This document shows, piece after piece, positions 18,810 to 25,659 of a DNA stretch of 64,000 nucleotides. Positions within the stretch are counted from its first letter, which is position 1. Each line of letters begins with the position of its first letter. A program made the position numbers and the translations under genes. The stretch spans positions 264,417 through 328,416 of the forward strand of contig JAKQUI010000003.1 of the NCBI GenBank assembly GCA_029562645.1, written 5' to 3'. The notes under the pieces are model-generated. The model ran no database searches and was not told the origin of the DNA. It was given only the letters and a program-made list of their open reading frames with translations. This stretch comes from Spirochaetota bacterium (GTDB lineage Bacteria > Spirochaetota > UBA4802 > JAKQUI01).

Positions 18810-18951
18810 GGCGCACCACCGGAATCAAGTGAACATCATCAACAGCCCACATCCGGCCGATTGGGGGAAATAGTCAACAAAATATTTGCATGATGGTGAT
18901 GCGGGGGCGGTGGATTGTCGCGGCGCGCATGGAGCCCATGGTGATTGCCGG

Positions 18952-18965
18952 CCGATAGTTATCGG
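18952..18965 (+). repeat. Dispersed palindrome CCGATAGTTATCGG, copy 1
   Basis: Exact copy: arms CCGATA and TATCGG around a GT centre, followed by T. It lies in the gap between thrS and the tRNA-Val gene, about 140 bp upstream of thrS and outside any coding frame I can support. Confidence 0.85.
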
Positions 18966-19003
18966 TAGTACGTCACAGAATCCGATGGACGCGCTGCAGG
19001 GCG

Positions 19004-19017
19004 CCGATAGTTATCGG
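19004..19017 (+). repeat. Dispersed palindrome, copy 2
   Basis: Exact copy of CCGATAGTTATCGG followed by T, 52 bp from copy 1 and in the same orientation of the GT centre. It is intergenic, about 80 bp from the 3' end of the tRNA. Confidence 0.85.
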
Positions 19018-19093
19018 TGTTGTGGCAATAGTCGGGGGAATACCAGTCTTGAGACGAAAAAAGCGCATCCGGGGCAGATGGACGCGCTTCCTG

Positions 19094-19168
19094 TGGGCGA
19101 TACTGGAGTCGAACCAGTGACCTCCTGCGTGTCGAGCAGGCGCTCTAACCAAACTGAGCTAATCGCCC
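19094..19168 (-). tRNA. tRNA-Val (anticodon GAC), unusual C33
   Basis: Folds as a 75-nt cloverleaf without an encoded CCA. Acceptor arms GGGCGAT and ATCGCCC pair perfectly, the D-stem is GCTC/GAGC, the anticodon stem is CCTGC/GCAGG, and the T arm is ACTGG-TTCGACT-CCAGT. The seven-base anticodon loop reads TCGACAC, giving anticodon GAC (Val), but position 33 is C instead of the near-universal U. All stems are intact, so a degenerate copy is not the obvious explanation. The gene lies among copies of the dispersed palindrome. Confidence 0.9.
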
Positions 19169-19237
19169 ATGTGCAAAGACCAAACCGCCATTCCCGCCCC
19201 ATTGTCAATCTTTTTTTCCGGGTGATGTGGATCAGGT

Positions 19238-19251
19238 CCGATAGTTATCGG
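19238..19251 (+). repeat. Dispersed palindrome, copy 3
   Basis: Exact copy of CCGATAGTTATCGG followed by T, in the 148 bp gap between the tRNA gene and the Uma2 gene. Copies 1-3 flank the tRNA on both sides. Confidence 0.85.
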
Positions 19252-19316
19252 TACACAGCAAGAAACCCATAAACGCACTATGGCCTTGTTGCCGGTTTGC
19301 AAATTCCAACTGGGTT

Positions 19317-19907
19317 TTATTCAGACTGCGATTGGGGAAAAATCTCGTTTATCGCGATCGTGAGGCCCGGGAGAACTCCGACCTCGATGGTGTCGTCACC
19401 GGCAAACACGTCCGGGCGGCCATACGCGCCATCGACATGCCGGTACACCATGACGATCGCCTCCTCGGGGTGCACAATCCAGTACTCGGTAATGCCGTGC
19501 TTTTCGTACAGGTGCACCTTCTCTTTCATGTCCCGCGCGGCGGAAGTCGGAGAAACGATCTCGACAACGAGGTCCGGCGGGCCGAGCGCCCCGCGTTTGT
19601 CCAGCTTCGCGGGATCGCACACAACAACCAGGTCCGGCTGCACTACGGTCGTAATCGAATCATCGGACGTTCCCGATTCGGGCAGCCGCACATCGAAGGG
19701 CGCGGCATACACCCTGCAGGTGCGGCCCTTTAAGAACGAATAAAATGCGTTATGCAATGCGCCCGATATTTCCTGATGTCTCCTGTCTGGCGCGGGCGAC
19801 ATCCCGTAGGCGACTCCCCCGAGTATCTCCCACCGCTCGTTGTGCGGCCATCCAAGATAATCGGCGTAGGTATACACTTTATCGAATTTTTTCGCAGTCG
19901 ATGTCAC
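19317..19907 (-). CDS. Uma2-family protein with PD-(D/E)XK nuclease fold
   Basis: Predicted 196-residue protein of the Uma2 (DUF820) group, which has a restriction-endonuclease-like fold and mostly unknown substrates. Visible signatures are TYADYLGWPHNERWEILGG at the N-terminus, VVQPDLVVVCD and GPPDLVVEIVSPTSAARDM (the Asp and Glu positions of the fold) and YEKHGITEYWIVHPEE. It appears to start on GTG at 19905-19907. It is divergent from the PP2C gene to its right and shows no obvious partner gene. Uma2 genes are often found as isolated, mobile single genes. Confidence 0.85.
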   Translation of the reverse strand: MTSTAKKFDKVYTYADYLGWPHNERWEILGGVAYGMSPAPDRRHQEISGALHNAFYSFLKGRTCRVYAAPFDVRLPESGTSDDSITTVVQPDLVVVCDPAKLDKRGALGPPDLVVEIVSPTSAARDMKEKVHLYEKHGITEYWIVHPEEAIVMVYRHVDGAYGRPDVFAGDDTIEVGVLPGLTIAINEIFPQSQSE

Positions 19908-20056
19908 AAAAAATCCTATCGGTTTGGCACGATGAACCCAAGCTAAAACTATCCTACCATTATTCCCTGGTATTTGTCAATTTTTTTGCGATTGTGATTC
20001 ATCACGTATTCACCCGCCAGGATGCACTATCACGCCAATACTGCAGTATCGCCGCT

Positions 20057-21790
20057 ATGCAAATTGTGCTTGAAATATTGCTGCAGGCGCGGTATCTATC
20101 TGAACTAGAGAAAGATCGATGCGAGCAAGCGGGAACCGTGGACAGCAGACAACAGGGATTATCCAGCAAGCTGAAAATCGCCGCCATTGACGACGATTTT
20201 TTCATACGCGGGCTGTTGCGCAGTTTCCTCGAGGAGGACTACGACTTTCGGAGCGCCTCGTGCTGGATGGAGTTCAAGAGCCTCACCGACGACTTCCACC
20301 CGGATGTGCTGTTCCTGGACCTCTATCTCCCCGACGGGAACGGCATCGAGATCTGCCGCGACCTCAAAAAACAGAAGCGCTTCGAGAACCTCTACATCAT
20401 GATGCTCACCGGCTCCGACGATAAGGAGACCATCATCGACGCCTACTCGGCGGGCGCCGATGACTTTATCCGCAAGCCCTTCGTGACCTACGAGGTGAAG
20501 AGCAAGATCGCGAACCTCGAACGGCTCACCCGCTACCAGAACGCCATCCTGAACGAGTACCGGCACCAGTCGGTGCTCAACCGAAAGCTGTTCAACCTGA
20601 GCCGCATCATCAAGGACCACCTCCTGACCGCCGACCGCGATGAGCTCATCGCCGCAATCGACCGCTTCAACGGGATCATGGACATCGCCGCGCTGGAGGT
20701 GGTTATCGACGACGGCGGCCGCACCGAAACGACGCTTTCCCGGCGTTTCGACGAGAAGTTCGTTCCCGTTCCGGCCGATTCGCTCTCGCGGAAGCTCGCG
20801 GCCTTCAGGGACCGGGAGGATTTCATGCACTTCTGCCGGATTCAGACGGCGGGCAGGCGCGAGGTCTTCTGCTGCATTACGCCGCTCATCTTCAATCTGC
20901 GCAGCCGCGCCTACATCATCATCCAGAAGCGCGCGCCCTTCGAAATGGAGGACAAGAAGATCCTCTCGCTCATCGTGGACTTTTTCAACATCATGCTGGA
21001 CCGCATCGACATCCAATCGACGCTGGCCAAGCAGAACAACCGCTACCGTCGCGAGATCACCAATGCGCGGAAGATCCAGGTGGCGCTCCTGCCCGAGTTT
21101 AAGGAGTTAACGAAGTTCGACATCGCCTACACGTTCCTTCCCGCCGAGGACATATCGGGCGATTTCTTCGACGGCTTCTACCTCGACGAGCGGACGTACC
21201 AGATCATCATCTGCGACGTATCGGGGCACGGCGTGGCGTCATCGTATATCGGCAGCCAGATGCGGACGCTCTTCCGAACGTTCTCGACGCCCGGAACGCC
21301 GCCCGCCGAGATCCTGAGCGTGGTGAACAACTCGCTCTGGAAGGACCTGTCGCACATCTACTATTTCGGGACCGTGGCGATCTGCCAGATCGACATCGAA
21401 TCCGGCGCCATACGGCTCGCGTCGGGCGGGCACCCGCCGCTGTTCTACTTCGACGGCGCGACGGGGAACATCACGCTCATCAACAACACCGGGCCGCTGG
21501 TTGGAATCATCAAGGACTCGCGGTATCGCGACATCGACATCACCCTGAACCAGGGCGACGCGCTGTTCCTGTATACCGACGGCGTGACCGAGGCGCAGCC
21601 GGCGGGGAGTCACCAGATGTACGGCCAGCAGCGGCTGCTGGACAATTTCCAGCGGCTGATCGACCTCACCTCCGCGGACATCATCAACACGCTGATTGGC
21701 TCGCTGCACGAGTTCACGGGCTATGCCGACCAGGAGGACGACATCACCATGATCTGCATCAAAACGGTCGTGGAGCGGGGGCGCGCCTGA
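20057..21790 (+). CDS. Response regulator with C-terminal PP2C (SpoIIE/RsbU) phosphatase
   Basis: Predicted serine phosphatase controlled by phosphorylation. From an N-terminal receiver (IAAIDDDFFIRG, phospho-acceptor in DVLFLDLYLPDG, FIRKPF) it passes through a helical/GAF-like middle region to a SpoIIE-type PP2C domain (ALLPEFKEL, PAEDISGDFFDGF, ICDVSGHGVASSYIG, FLYTDGVTEA, DDITMICIK), whose Asp residues would bind metal. The start is uncertain: ATG at 20057 or GTG at 20138, neither with a strong ribosome site. Such proteins reactivate anti-sigma antagonists or SiaC-like proteins; a SiaC-like gene lies 6 kb downstream. The 3' end overlaps the convergent gene by 32 bp. Confidence 0.88.
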   Translation: MQIVLEILLQARYLSELEKDRCEQAGTVDSRQQGLSSKLKIAAIDDDFFIRGLLRSFLEEDYDFRSASCWMEFKSLTDDFHPDVLFLDLYLPDGNGIEICRDLKKQKRFENLYIMMLTGSDDKETIIDAYSAGADDFIRKPFVTYEVKSKIANLERLTRYQNAILNEYRHQSVLNRKLFNLSRIIKDHLLTADRDELIAAIDRFNGIMDIAALEVVIDDGGRTETTLSRRFDEKFVPVPADSLSRKLAAFRDREDFMHFCRIQTAGRREVFCCITPLIFNLRSRAYIIIQKRAPFEMEDKKILSLIVDFFNIMLDRIDIQSTLAKQNNRYRREITNARKIQVALLPEFKELTKFDIAYTFLPAEDISGDFFDGFYLDERTYQIIICDVSGHGVASSYIGSQMRTLFRTFSTPGTPPAEILSVVNNSLWKDLSHIYYFGTVAICQIDIESGAIRLASGGHPPLFYFDGATGNITLINNTGPLVGIIKDSRYRDIDITLNQGDALFLYTDGVTEAQPAGSHQMYGQQRLLDNFQRLIDLTSADIINTLIGSLHEFTGYADQEDDITMICIKTVVERGRA

Positions 21791-22574
21791 AGGCGGTGAG
21801 GCGGAAGTCTTCGAGGATCGCCAGCGCCGATTCGCGCACGCGAACGATGGCCCCGTAGGTGGTGTGGTTCCGATAGTTATCGGTGATCTTTCGCCTGCGG
21901 CCCTCCTCGAAACGAAGCTTGTCGAACCGTAATGGCTCCTCCCAACCGGAAACGCGCATCCCGATAAGCTCCTGGCAGAAATCCGCGATCTCATGCAGCG
22001 AAAACGCGGCCTCGCGCATGTAGGCCGCGCGGCTCCGGTCAATATCGAGCTCGGTCACTCCCGGTCTCCCCAGAAGCAACCCATGATCCTCGATAGGCTT
22101 CGGATGGCGCTCGCCGCGCCGCAACGCAAGGACGTTGACCGCTTCTTCAAGATCATAGGCTCGCTGCTTGATGGCGCGCTCCTCTATGATTGCTGAAAGC
22201 ACCGGGAGCCAGCTGTCTGTAAATTCGCCCAGTGCTCCGTAAAACCTCGCTATCTCGAAATCGGCCTTTGGGTGAAACTTTACCTCCGGGTACTTGCTGA
22301 TCCGCTGCTTATTCTCGTCGAGGATGCGGTCGATCTCGCCGGTAGACGCCTTCGCACTCTTCTTCTTGTCGTACTTCTGCCGCACCTCCTCGAAGTTCTT
22401 GATCTCGGCGAGTATGAAACCCTCGAGATTCATCCGCTTCCCAATGGCGTACTGCAACCGTTCTTCGAAGGCGTCACGGTTGAACCAGGTCTTGCTATGC
22501 CGCCTGGCGTAGTCGTCGTACTTCTCGCGGAGCTTCACGATGAGCTGCTGGACTTCGTTTTCTGCTAGCGGCAT
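21759..22574 (-). CDS. Conserved-looking hypothetical protein
   Basis: A 271-residue soluble protein that I do not recognise. It is charged and mostly helical (KLREKYDDYARRHSKTWFNR, then EIKNFEEVRQKYDKKKSAK). No signal peptide, membrane segment or catalytic motif is visible. The start MPLAENEVQQ lies 15 bp beyond the stop of the gene to its right, so the two minus-strand genes may be coupled. A perfect copy of the dispersed palindrome (21870-21883) is read inside it as T-D-N-Y-R. Its last 32 bp overlap the convergent phosphatase gene. Confidence 0.65.
   Translation of the reverse strand: MPLAENEVQQLIVKLREKYDDYARRHSKTWFNRDAFEERLQYAIGKRMNLEGFILAEIKNFEEVRQKYDKKKSAKASTGEIDRILDENKQRISKYPEVKFHPKADFEIARFYGALGEFTDSWLPVLSAIIEERAIKQRAYDLEEAVNVLALRRGERHPKPIEDHGLLLGRPGVTELDIDRSRAAYMREAAFSLHEIADFCQELIGMRVSGWEEPLRFDKLRFEEGRRRKITDNYRNHTTYGAIVRVRESALAILEDFRLTAFRRAPAPRPF
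21870..21883 (+). repeat. Dispersed palindrome, copy 4 (inside a gene)
   Basis: Exact CCGATAGTTATCGG followed by T, within the coding frame of the minus-strand hypothetical gene 21759-22574, where it encodes T-D-N-Y-R near the C-terminus. Confidence 0.85.
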
Positions 22575-22589
22575 TATAGCTCCCAGTAT

Positions 22590-23072
22590 CTATGAGGATG
22601 TGGCGGCGCATCCCGCACCTGCTGCGATCAGGGCCTCTGGGGGAGGGAAGCCCCAGTACAGCTTCCAGCATATTACCTCACCGACATATTCTTTTGCAAG
22701 TAGATAATTCCGAAGCAGATAGTTATCGGCACTACTACCGCCTACACCGGATACCAGATCGTCGAGATAGCGCTCGATCGCCATCGCAACAATCCCCGAA
22801 ACCGACACCTTAAACAACTTCCGCATATCTACAATCCACTCGTACTCATCATCCCGCAGGCACAGATGAACACACGCCCATTCGCCGCCCGGCACGGCCC
22901 GCTGATATCGCACCGACGCGCATATCCGCGCCTCAACCCCGCCCAAGCGCACCAGGCGGCGCAACAGACTCACGATCACGCGGCTGCGCGGAATCCCAAG
23001 CGCTGTTGAGGCGCGATCCAAGCGCGAAACCGCTTCCGCGGCAATGTTCACGGTCGTTTCAATGTTCATCAT
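22590..23072 (-). CDS. Hypothetical protein with ribbon-helix-helix-like N-terminus
   Basis: A 160-residue protein of unknown function. The first 40 residues (TTVNIAAEAVSRLDRASTAL then IPRSRVIVSLLRRLVRL) have the strand-helix-helix pattern of ribbon-helix-helix DNA-binding proteins, and a second similar stretch, FKVSVSGIVAMAIERYLDDL, lies near residue 90. A GGAGG site 7 nt before ATG (23070-23072) supports the start. Upstream lie inverted repeats that overlap a possible promoter, as expected for self-repression. A one-mismatch copy of the dispersed palindrome is inside the gene. That it binds those palindromes is only a guess. Confidence 0.6.
   Translation of the reverse strand: MMNIETTVNIAAEAVSRLDRASTALGIPRSRVIVSLLRRLVRLGGVEARICASVRYQRAVPGGEWACVHLCLRDDEYEWIVDMRKLFKVSVSGIVAMAIERYLDDLVSGVGGSSADNYLLRNYLLAKEYVGEVICWKLYWGFPPPEALIAAGAGCAATSS
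22716..22729 (+). repeat. Dispersed palindrome, copy 5 (one mismatch, inside a gene)
   Basis: CAGATAGTTATCGG differs from the consensus only at position 2. It lies in the coding frame of the ribbon-helix-helix-like gene, read on the minus strand as A-D-N-Y-L. Confidence 0.7.
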
Positions 23073-23101
23073 TGGCGTCCCTCCTTTCGATATGACGTAT
23101 C

Positions 23102-23135
23102 ATCATTAATACGCGCTAGAATAATGATTCGTGAA
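23102..23135 (-). promoter_or_regulatory. Candidate promoter and operator of the ribbon-helix-helix-like gene
   Basis: On the minus strand TTCACG (23130-23135) and TATTAA (23106-23111) are 18 nt apart, a plausible sigma-70 promoter. A perfect 7-bp inverted repeat ATCATTA/TAATGAT (23102-23108 and 23122-23128, 13-nt spacer) covers the -10 and spacer. A second, interleaved repeat, ATTCGT/ACGAAT (23127-23132 and 23145-23150), covers the -35 side. The layout suits an autoregulatory operator; this is inference. Confidence 0.4.
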
Positions 23136-23298
23136 GTTTTTATTACGAATAGCAGCAGATCACTATTTTAGTTTTTTATTGTTGATTTTTGAACTCCCGC
23201 AATAAGCATACTGCCATTTTCGGGGTTGATGATTGCCTCCGGCATCCAATCCGCATGCCGCACCAGCGTAAACACCCAGAACACAAAAGGGACATGCG

Positions 23299-24333
23299 AT
23301 GAGCACCTCATACCGCGACTCCGGCGTCGATATCGACAAGGGGAACCAGTTCGTAAAACGAATCGCGCCAATCGTCAAATCGACGTTCAGCGAGCGCGTC
23401 ATCACCGATATCGGCGGCTTCGGGGCGCTTTTCTCCGGATCGTTTCCGGGAATGGCCGACCCGGTCCTCGTCTCCGGCACCGACGGTGTGGGCACCAAGC
23501 TCAAGATCGCGCAAATGATGGGAAAACACGACACCATCGGCATCGACGCCGTCGCGATGTGCGTGAACGACATCCTCGTCTCGGGCGCGCAGCCGCTCTT
23601 TTTCCTGGACTATCTCGCCTGCGGGGCGATCGACGTGGACCGGATGACCGACATCGTGAAGGGCCTCGCAGAGGGCTGCCGGCTCGCGGGCTGCAGCCTC
23701 ATCGGCGGGGAAACGGCGGAGCATCCGGGAGTGATGGCGCCCGAGGAGTACGACATCGCCGGGTTCGCGGTGGGCGTGGTGGACCGGAGCCGCATCATCA
23801 ACGGCGCCGCGATCGCTCCGGGTGACATCATCATCGGCCTCCCCTCCTCCGGCATCCACTCGAACGGTTTTTCGCTCGTGCGAAAAATCTTCCTCGAGAT
23901 GAAGGGCTACCGGCTCGACGCCACGTTTCCCGATCTTGCGAAACCGCTCGGAGAAACAATCCTCGCGCCCACGCGCATCTACTGCAAGAGCGTCCTCGCT
24001 GCCATGGCCGATGGCGTCGCGATCAAGGGCATGGTGCACATCACCGGCGGCGGTTTCTACGAGAACATCCCGCGCATCCTGCCCGACACGACGGCGGTGA
24101 ACATCGACAAACGAAGCGTCCCCACGCCGCCAATCTTCGCCATGCTGCAGCGGGACGGCTCGGTCGAGGATCGAGAAATGTTCACCACCTTCAACATGGG
24201 GATTGGGCTGATGCTGTTCGTCGAACCAGGAACAGCCGACAAGGCGTTGGAGCGGTTGCGCAGTCACGGCGAGGAGCCGATAGTTATCGGTGAGGTCGTC
24301 CCGCTGGGCGCCGATCGCGTCATTATACGTTAA
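23299..24333 (+). CDS. purM: Phosphoribosylformylglycinamidine cyclo-ligase (AIR synthase)
   Basis: Fifth step of purine synthesis: ATP-dependent ring closure of FGAM to AIR. The 344 residues have the typical N-terminus (YRDSGVDIDKGNQFVKRIAP), GGFGALF, VSGTDGVGTKLKIA, MCVNDILVSGAQPLFFLDY, IGGETAEHPG, GLPSSGIHSNGFSLVR and HITGGGFYENIPR. It stands alone, without other pur genes. The conserved C-terminal P-I-V-I-G is encoded by an exact copy of the dispersed palindrome. Confidence 0.96.
   Translation: MSTSYRDSGVDIDKGNQFVKRIAPIVKSTFSERVITDIGGFGALFSGSFPGMADPVLVSGTDGVGTKLKIAQMMGKHDTIGIDAVAMCVNDILVSGAQPLFFLDYLACGAIDVDRMTDIVKGLAEGCRLAGCSLIGGETAEHPGVMAPEEYDIAGFAVGVVDRSRIINGAAIAPGDIIIGLPSSGIHSNGFSLVRKIFLEMKGYRLDATFPDLAKPLGETILAPTRIYCKSVLAAMADGVAIKGMVHITGGGFYENIPRILPDTTAVNIDKRSVPTPPIFAMLQRDGSVEDREMFTTFNMGIGLMLFVEPGTADKALERLRSHGEEPIVIGEVVPLGADRVIIR
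24277..24290 (+). repeat. Dispersed palindrome, copy 6 (inside purM)
   Basis: Exact CCGATAGTTATCGG followed by T, read in the purM frame as P-I-V-I-G, a position where the family usually keeps Ile-Gly. The repeat therefore fits a conserved protein segment instead of interrupting it. Confidence 0.85.
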
Positions 24334-24387
24334 CAACCAGGGCGAAGCAGGCGGCTCACCGGCACAGAACCCAAACTGGCACGATCC

Positions 24388-25119
24388 ATGCACCTCTCGG
24401 CAATCACCATAGACGGCGAGGCCTTCCCGGGCACCGATAACTATCCGTTCAATCTCGCGATTTTACGAAACACGAAGACCGTCGCGTTCCGATCCCCGGT
24501 AACCTACTTCATCGGCGAGAACGGCTCGGGAAAATCGACCCTGCTCACCGCGATCGCGCGAGCGGCGGGCATACACATCTGGGACAGCCCGCACGCTCCG
24601 CTGGTGGCAAACCGGCACGCCGACACCCTGCACCGATACGTATCGGTCGACTGGCGCGACGGGACGACGCCGGGGGCCTTTTTCGCCTCCGACATGTTCC
24701 GCCACTTCTCCCTCCTCCTCGACGAATGGGCCAAAACAGATCCGGGACTGCTGGAATACTTCGGCGGCTCCTCGCTCATGGCCATGTCGCACGGTCAGAG
24801 CACCATGGCGTTTTTCGAGAGCCGCTTTCGCATCCGGGGGCTCTATCTGCTGGACGAGCCCGAGTGCGCGCTCTCGCCCCGGCGCCTCATCGAGTTTCTC
24901 GGGATTATCCATCGGGCCGCGGCGACGGGCGAAGCGCAGTTCATCATCGCGACGCACTCGCCCATCCTGCTCGCGCTGCCCGGCGCGATCATCCTGAGCT
25001 TCGACTCGCCGGCAATTCGGGAGATCGCCTACGAGGACACCGATCACGTCCGCGCATACCGTTCCTTTCTCGCCGATCCGCAGGGATACCTGCGCGAGCG
25101 CGGCGCGATCATCGAATGA
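24388..25119 (+). CDS. ABC-class ATPase of the COG3910 (predicted AAA ATPase) type
   Basis: A 243-residue soluble ATPase with Walker A (GENGSGKST, about residues 47-55), an ABC-like signature (AMSHGQSTMAFF), Walker B (LYLLDEPECALSPRR) and the H-loop (FIIATHSPILLAL). The N-terminal SPVTYFIGENGSGKST and YPFNL match the small stand-alone ATPases of COG3910, which have no transporter partner and no known role. It starts 54 bp after purM in the same direction and may be cotranscribed. A variant copy of the dispersed palindrome encodes T-D-N-Y-P at residues 16-20. Confidence 0.85.
   Translation: MHLSAITIDGEAFPGTDNYPFNLAILRNTKTVAFRSPVTYFIGENGSGKSTLLTAIARAAGIHIWDSPHAPLVANRHADTLHRYVSVDWRDGTTPGAFFASDMFRHFSLLLDEWAKTDPGLLEYFGGSSLMAMSHGQSTMAFFESRFRIRGLYLLDEPECALSPRRLIEFLGIIHRAAATGEAQFIIATHSPILLALPGAIILSFDSPAIREIAYEDTDHVRAYRSFLADPQGYLRERGAIIE
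24434..24447 (-). repeat. Dispersed palindrome, copy 7 (one mismatch, inside the ATPase gene)
   Basis: On the minus strand CGGATAGTTATCGG, one mismatch from the consensus and again followed by T. It is the only copy with the GT centre in the opposite orientation, 157 bp from copy 6. It is read on the plus strand as T-D-N-Y-P. Confidence 0.7.
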
Positions 25120-25201
25120 ACGGGACGGCATGTATGGTGGCGCATGCACGATGTCCTGCCGCCTCTATGAATGTGCGTTGATATGGATTGTTTTTGGCGC
25201 T

Positions 25202-25224
25202 CCTCCCCCTAACGAAAGGGGAGG
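25202..25224. repeat. GC-rich hairpin between the ATPase and ACP-like genes
   Basis: CCTCCCC (25202-25208) and GGGGAGG (25218-25224) form a 7-bp stem with a 9-nt loop; a further G-rich stretch (to about 25236) follows. It lacks a T tract on either side, so a REP-like extragenic palindrome is more likely than an intrinsic terminator. The rest of the 273 bp gap shows nothing else. Confidence 0.45.
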
Positions 25225-25392
25225 CCGGGAGGGGGTCGTAACGATCGGCATTTATGAAAAAAACTTCAAGAATCGTGAAGCTTCCTGGGGAGAGCATCAT
25301 TGTATTATCGTGTGGGTTGCACGATACAGGTCGCTTCACCATACGCGCGACATCATCGAGCGAAACAACTAGGTAAGCGAAGAAAAAACGCA

Positions 25393-25656
25393 ATGAAACG
25401 AAAAAAGCTCCAATTCGCCTCGCAGAAGGGACTGCTCTCCATGGGGGAGCTCACGCGCGATTTCTGCGCGAAGATACTCGGATACGATTTCGACGGGATC
25501 TTCCTCTCGGACGAATCGAGCCTGTGGGATTTCGCGGGCGATTCGATCGACACCTATCACGACGCGATCCGCAGGGAATACGGCGTCGATGCGTCCTCGG
25601 TCGAGGACGGAAACATCCTGACGATCCTGCGCCTCATCCGCGATGCGCGGCCGTGA
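25393..25656 (+). CDS. Small acyl-carrier-protein-like hypothetical
   Basis: An 87-residue acidic protein starting at ATG 25393 (MKRKKLQFASQKG). The segment DFAGDSIDTYHDAIRREYGV aligns by eye with the [12 protein letters not shown]...EEEFGI segment of AcpP at 70-306, including the Asp-Ser pair where phosphopantetheine would attach; the spacing before it (GYDF...SDESSLWDF) also fits. It may be a specialised carrier protein or a carrier-like fold without the cofactor. Its stop is 3 bp from the stop of the convergent radical SAM gene. Family not established. Confidence 0.5.
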   Translation: MKRKKLQFASQKGLLSMGELTRDFCAKILGYDFDGIFLSDESSLWDFAGDSIDTYHDAIRREYGVDASSVEDGNILTILRLIRDARP

Positions 25657-25659
25657 GCC

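Noticed and set aside
18810..19093. T-box leader for thrS
   Set aside because: No T-box sequence or terminator/antiterminator structure could be found in the upstream gap.
18952..19251. CRISPR-like array around the tRNA gene
   Set aside because: The three repeats are only 14-15 bp, unevenly spaced, with a tRNA gene between them; there are no spacers or cas genes.
19995..20006. Short palindrome GTGATTCATCAC upstream of the PP2C gene
   Set aside because: Single copy with 5-bp arms; nothing supports a binding site beyond symmetry.
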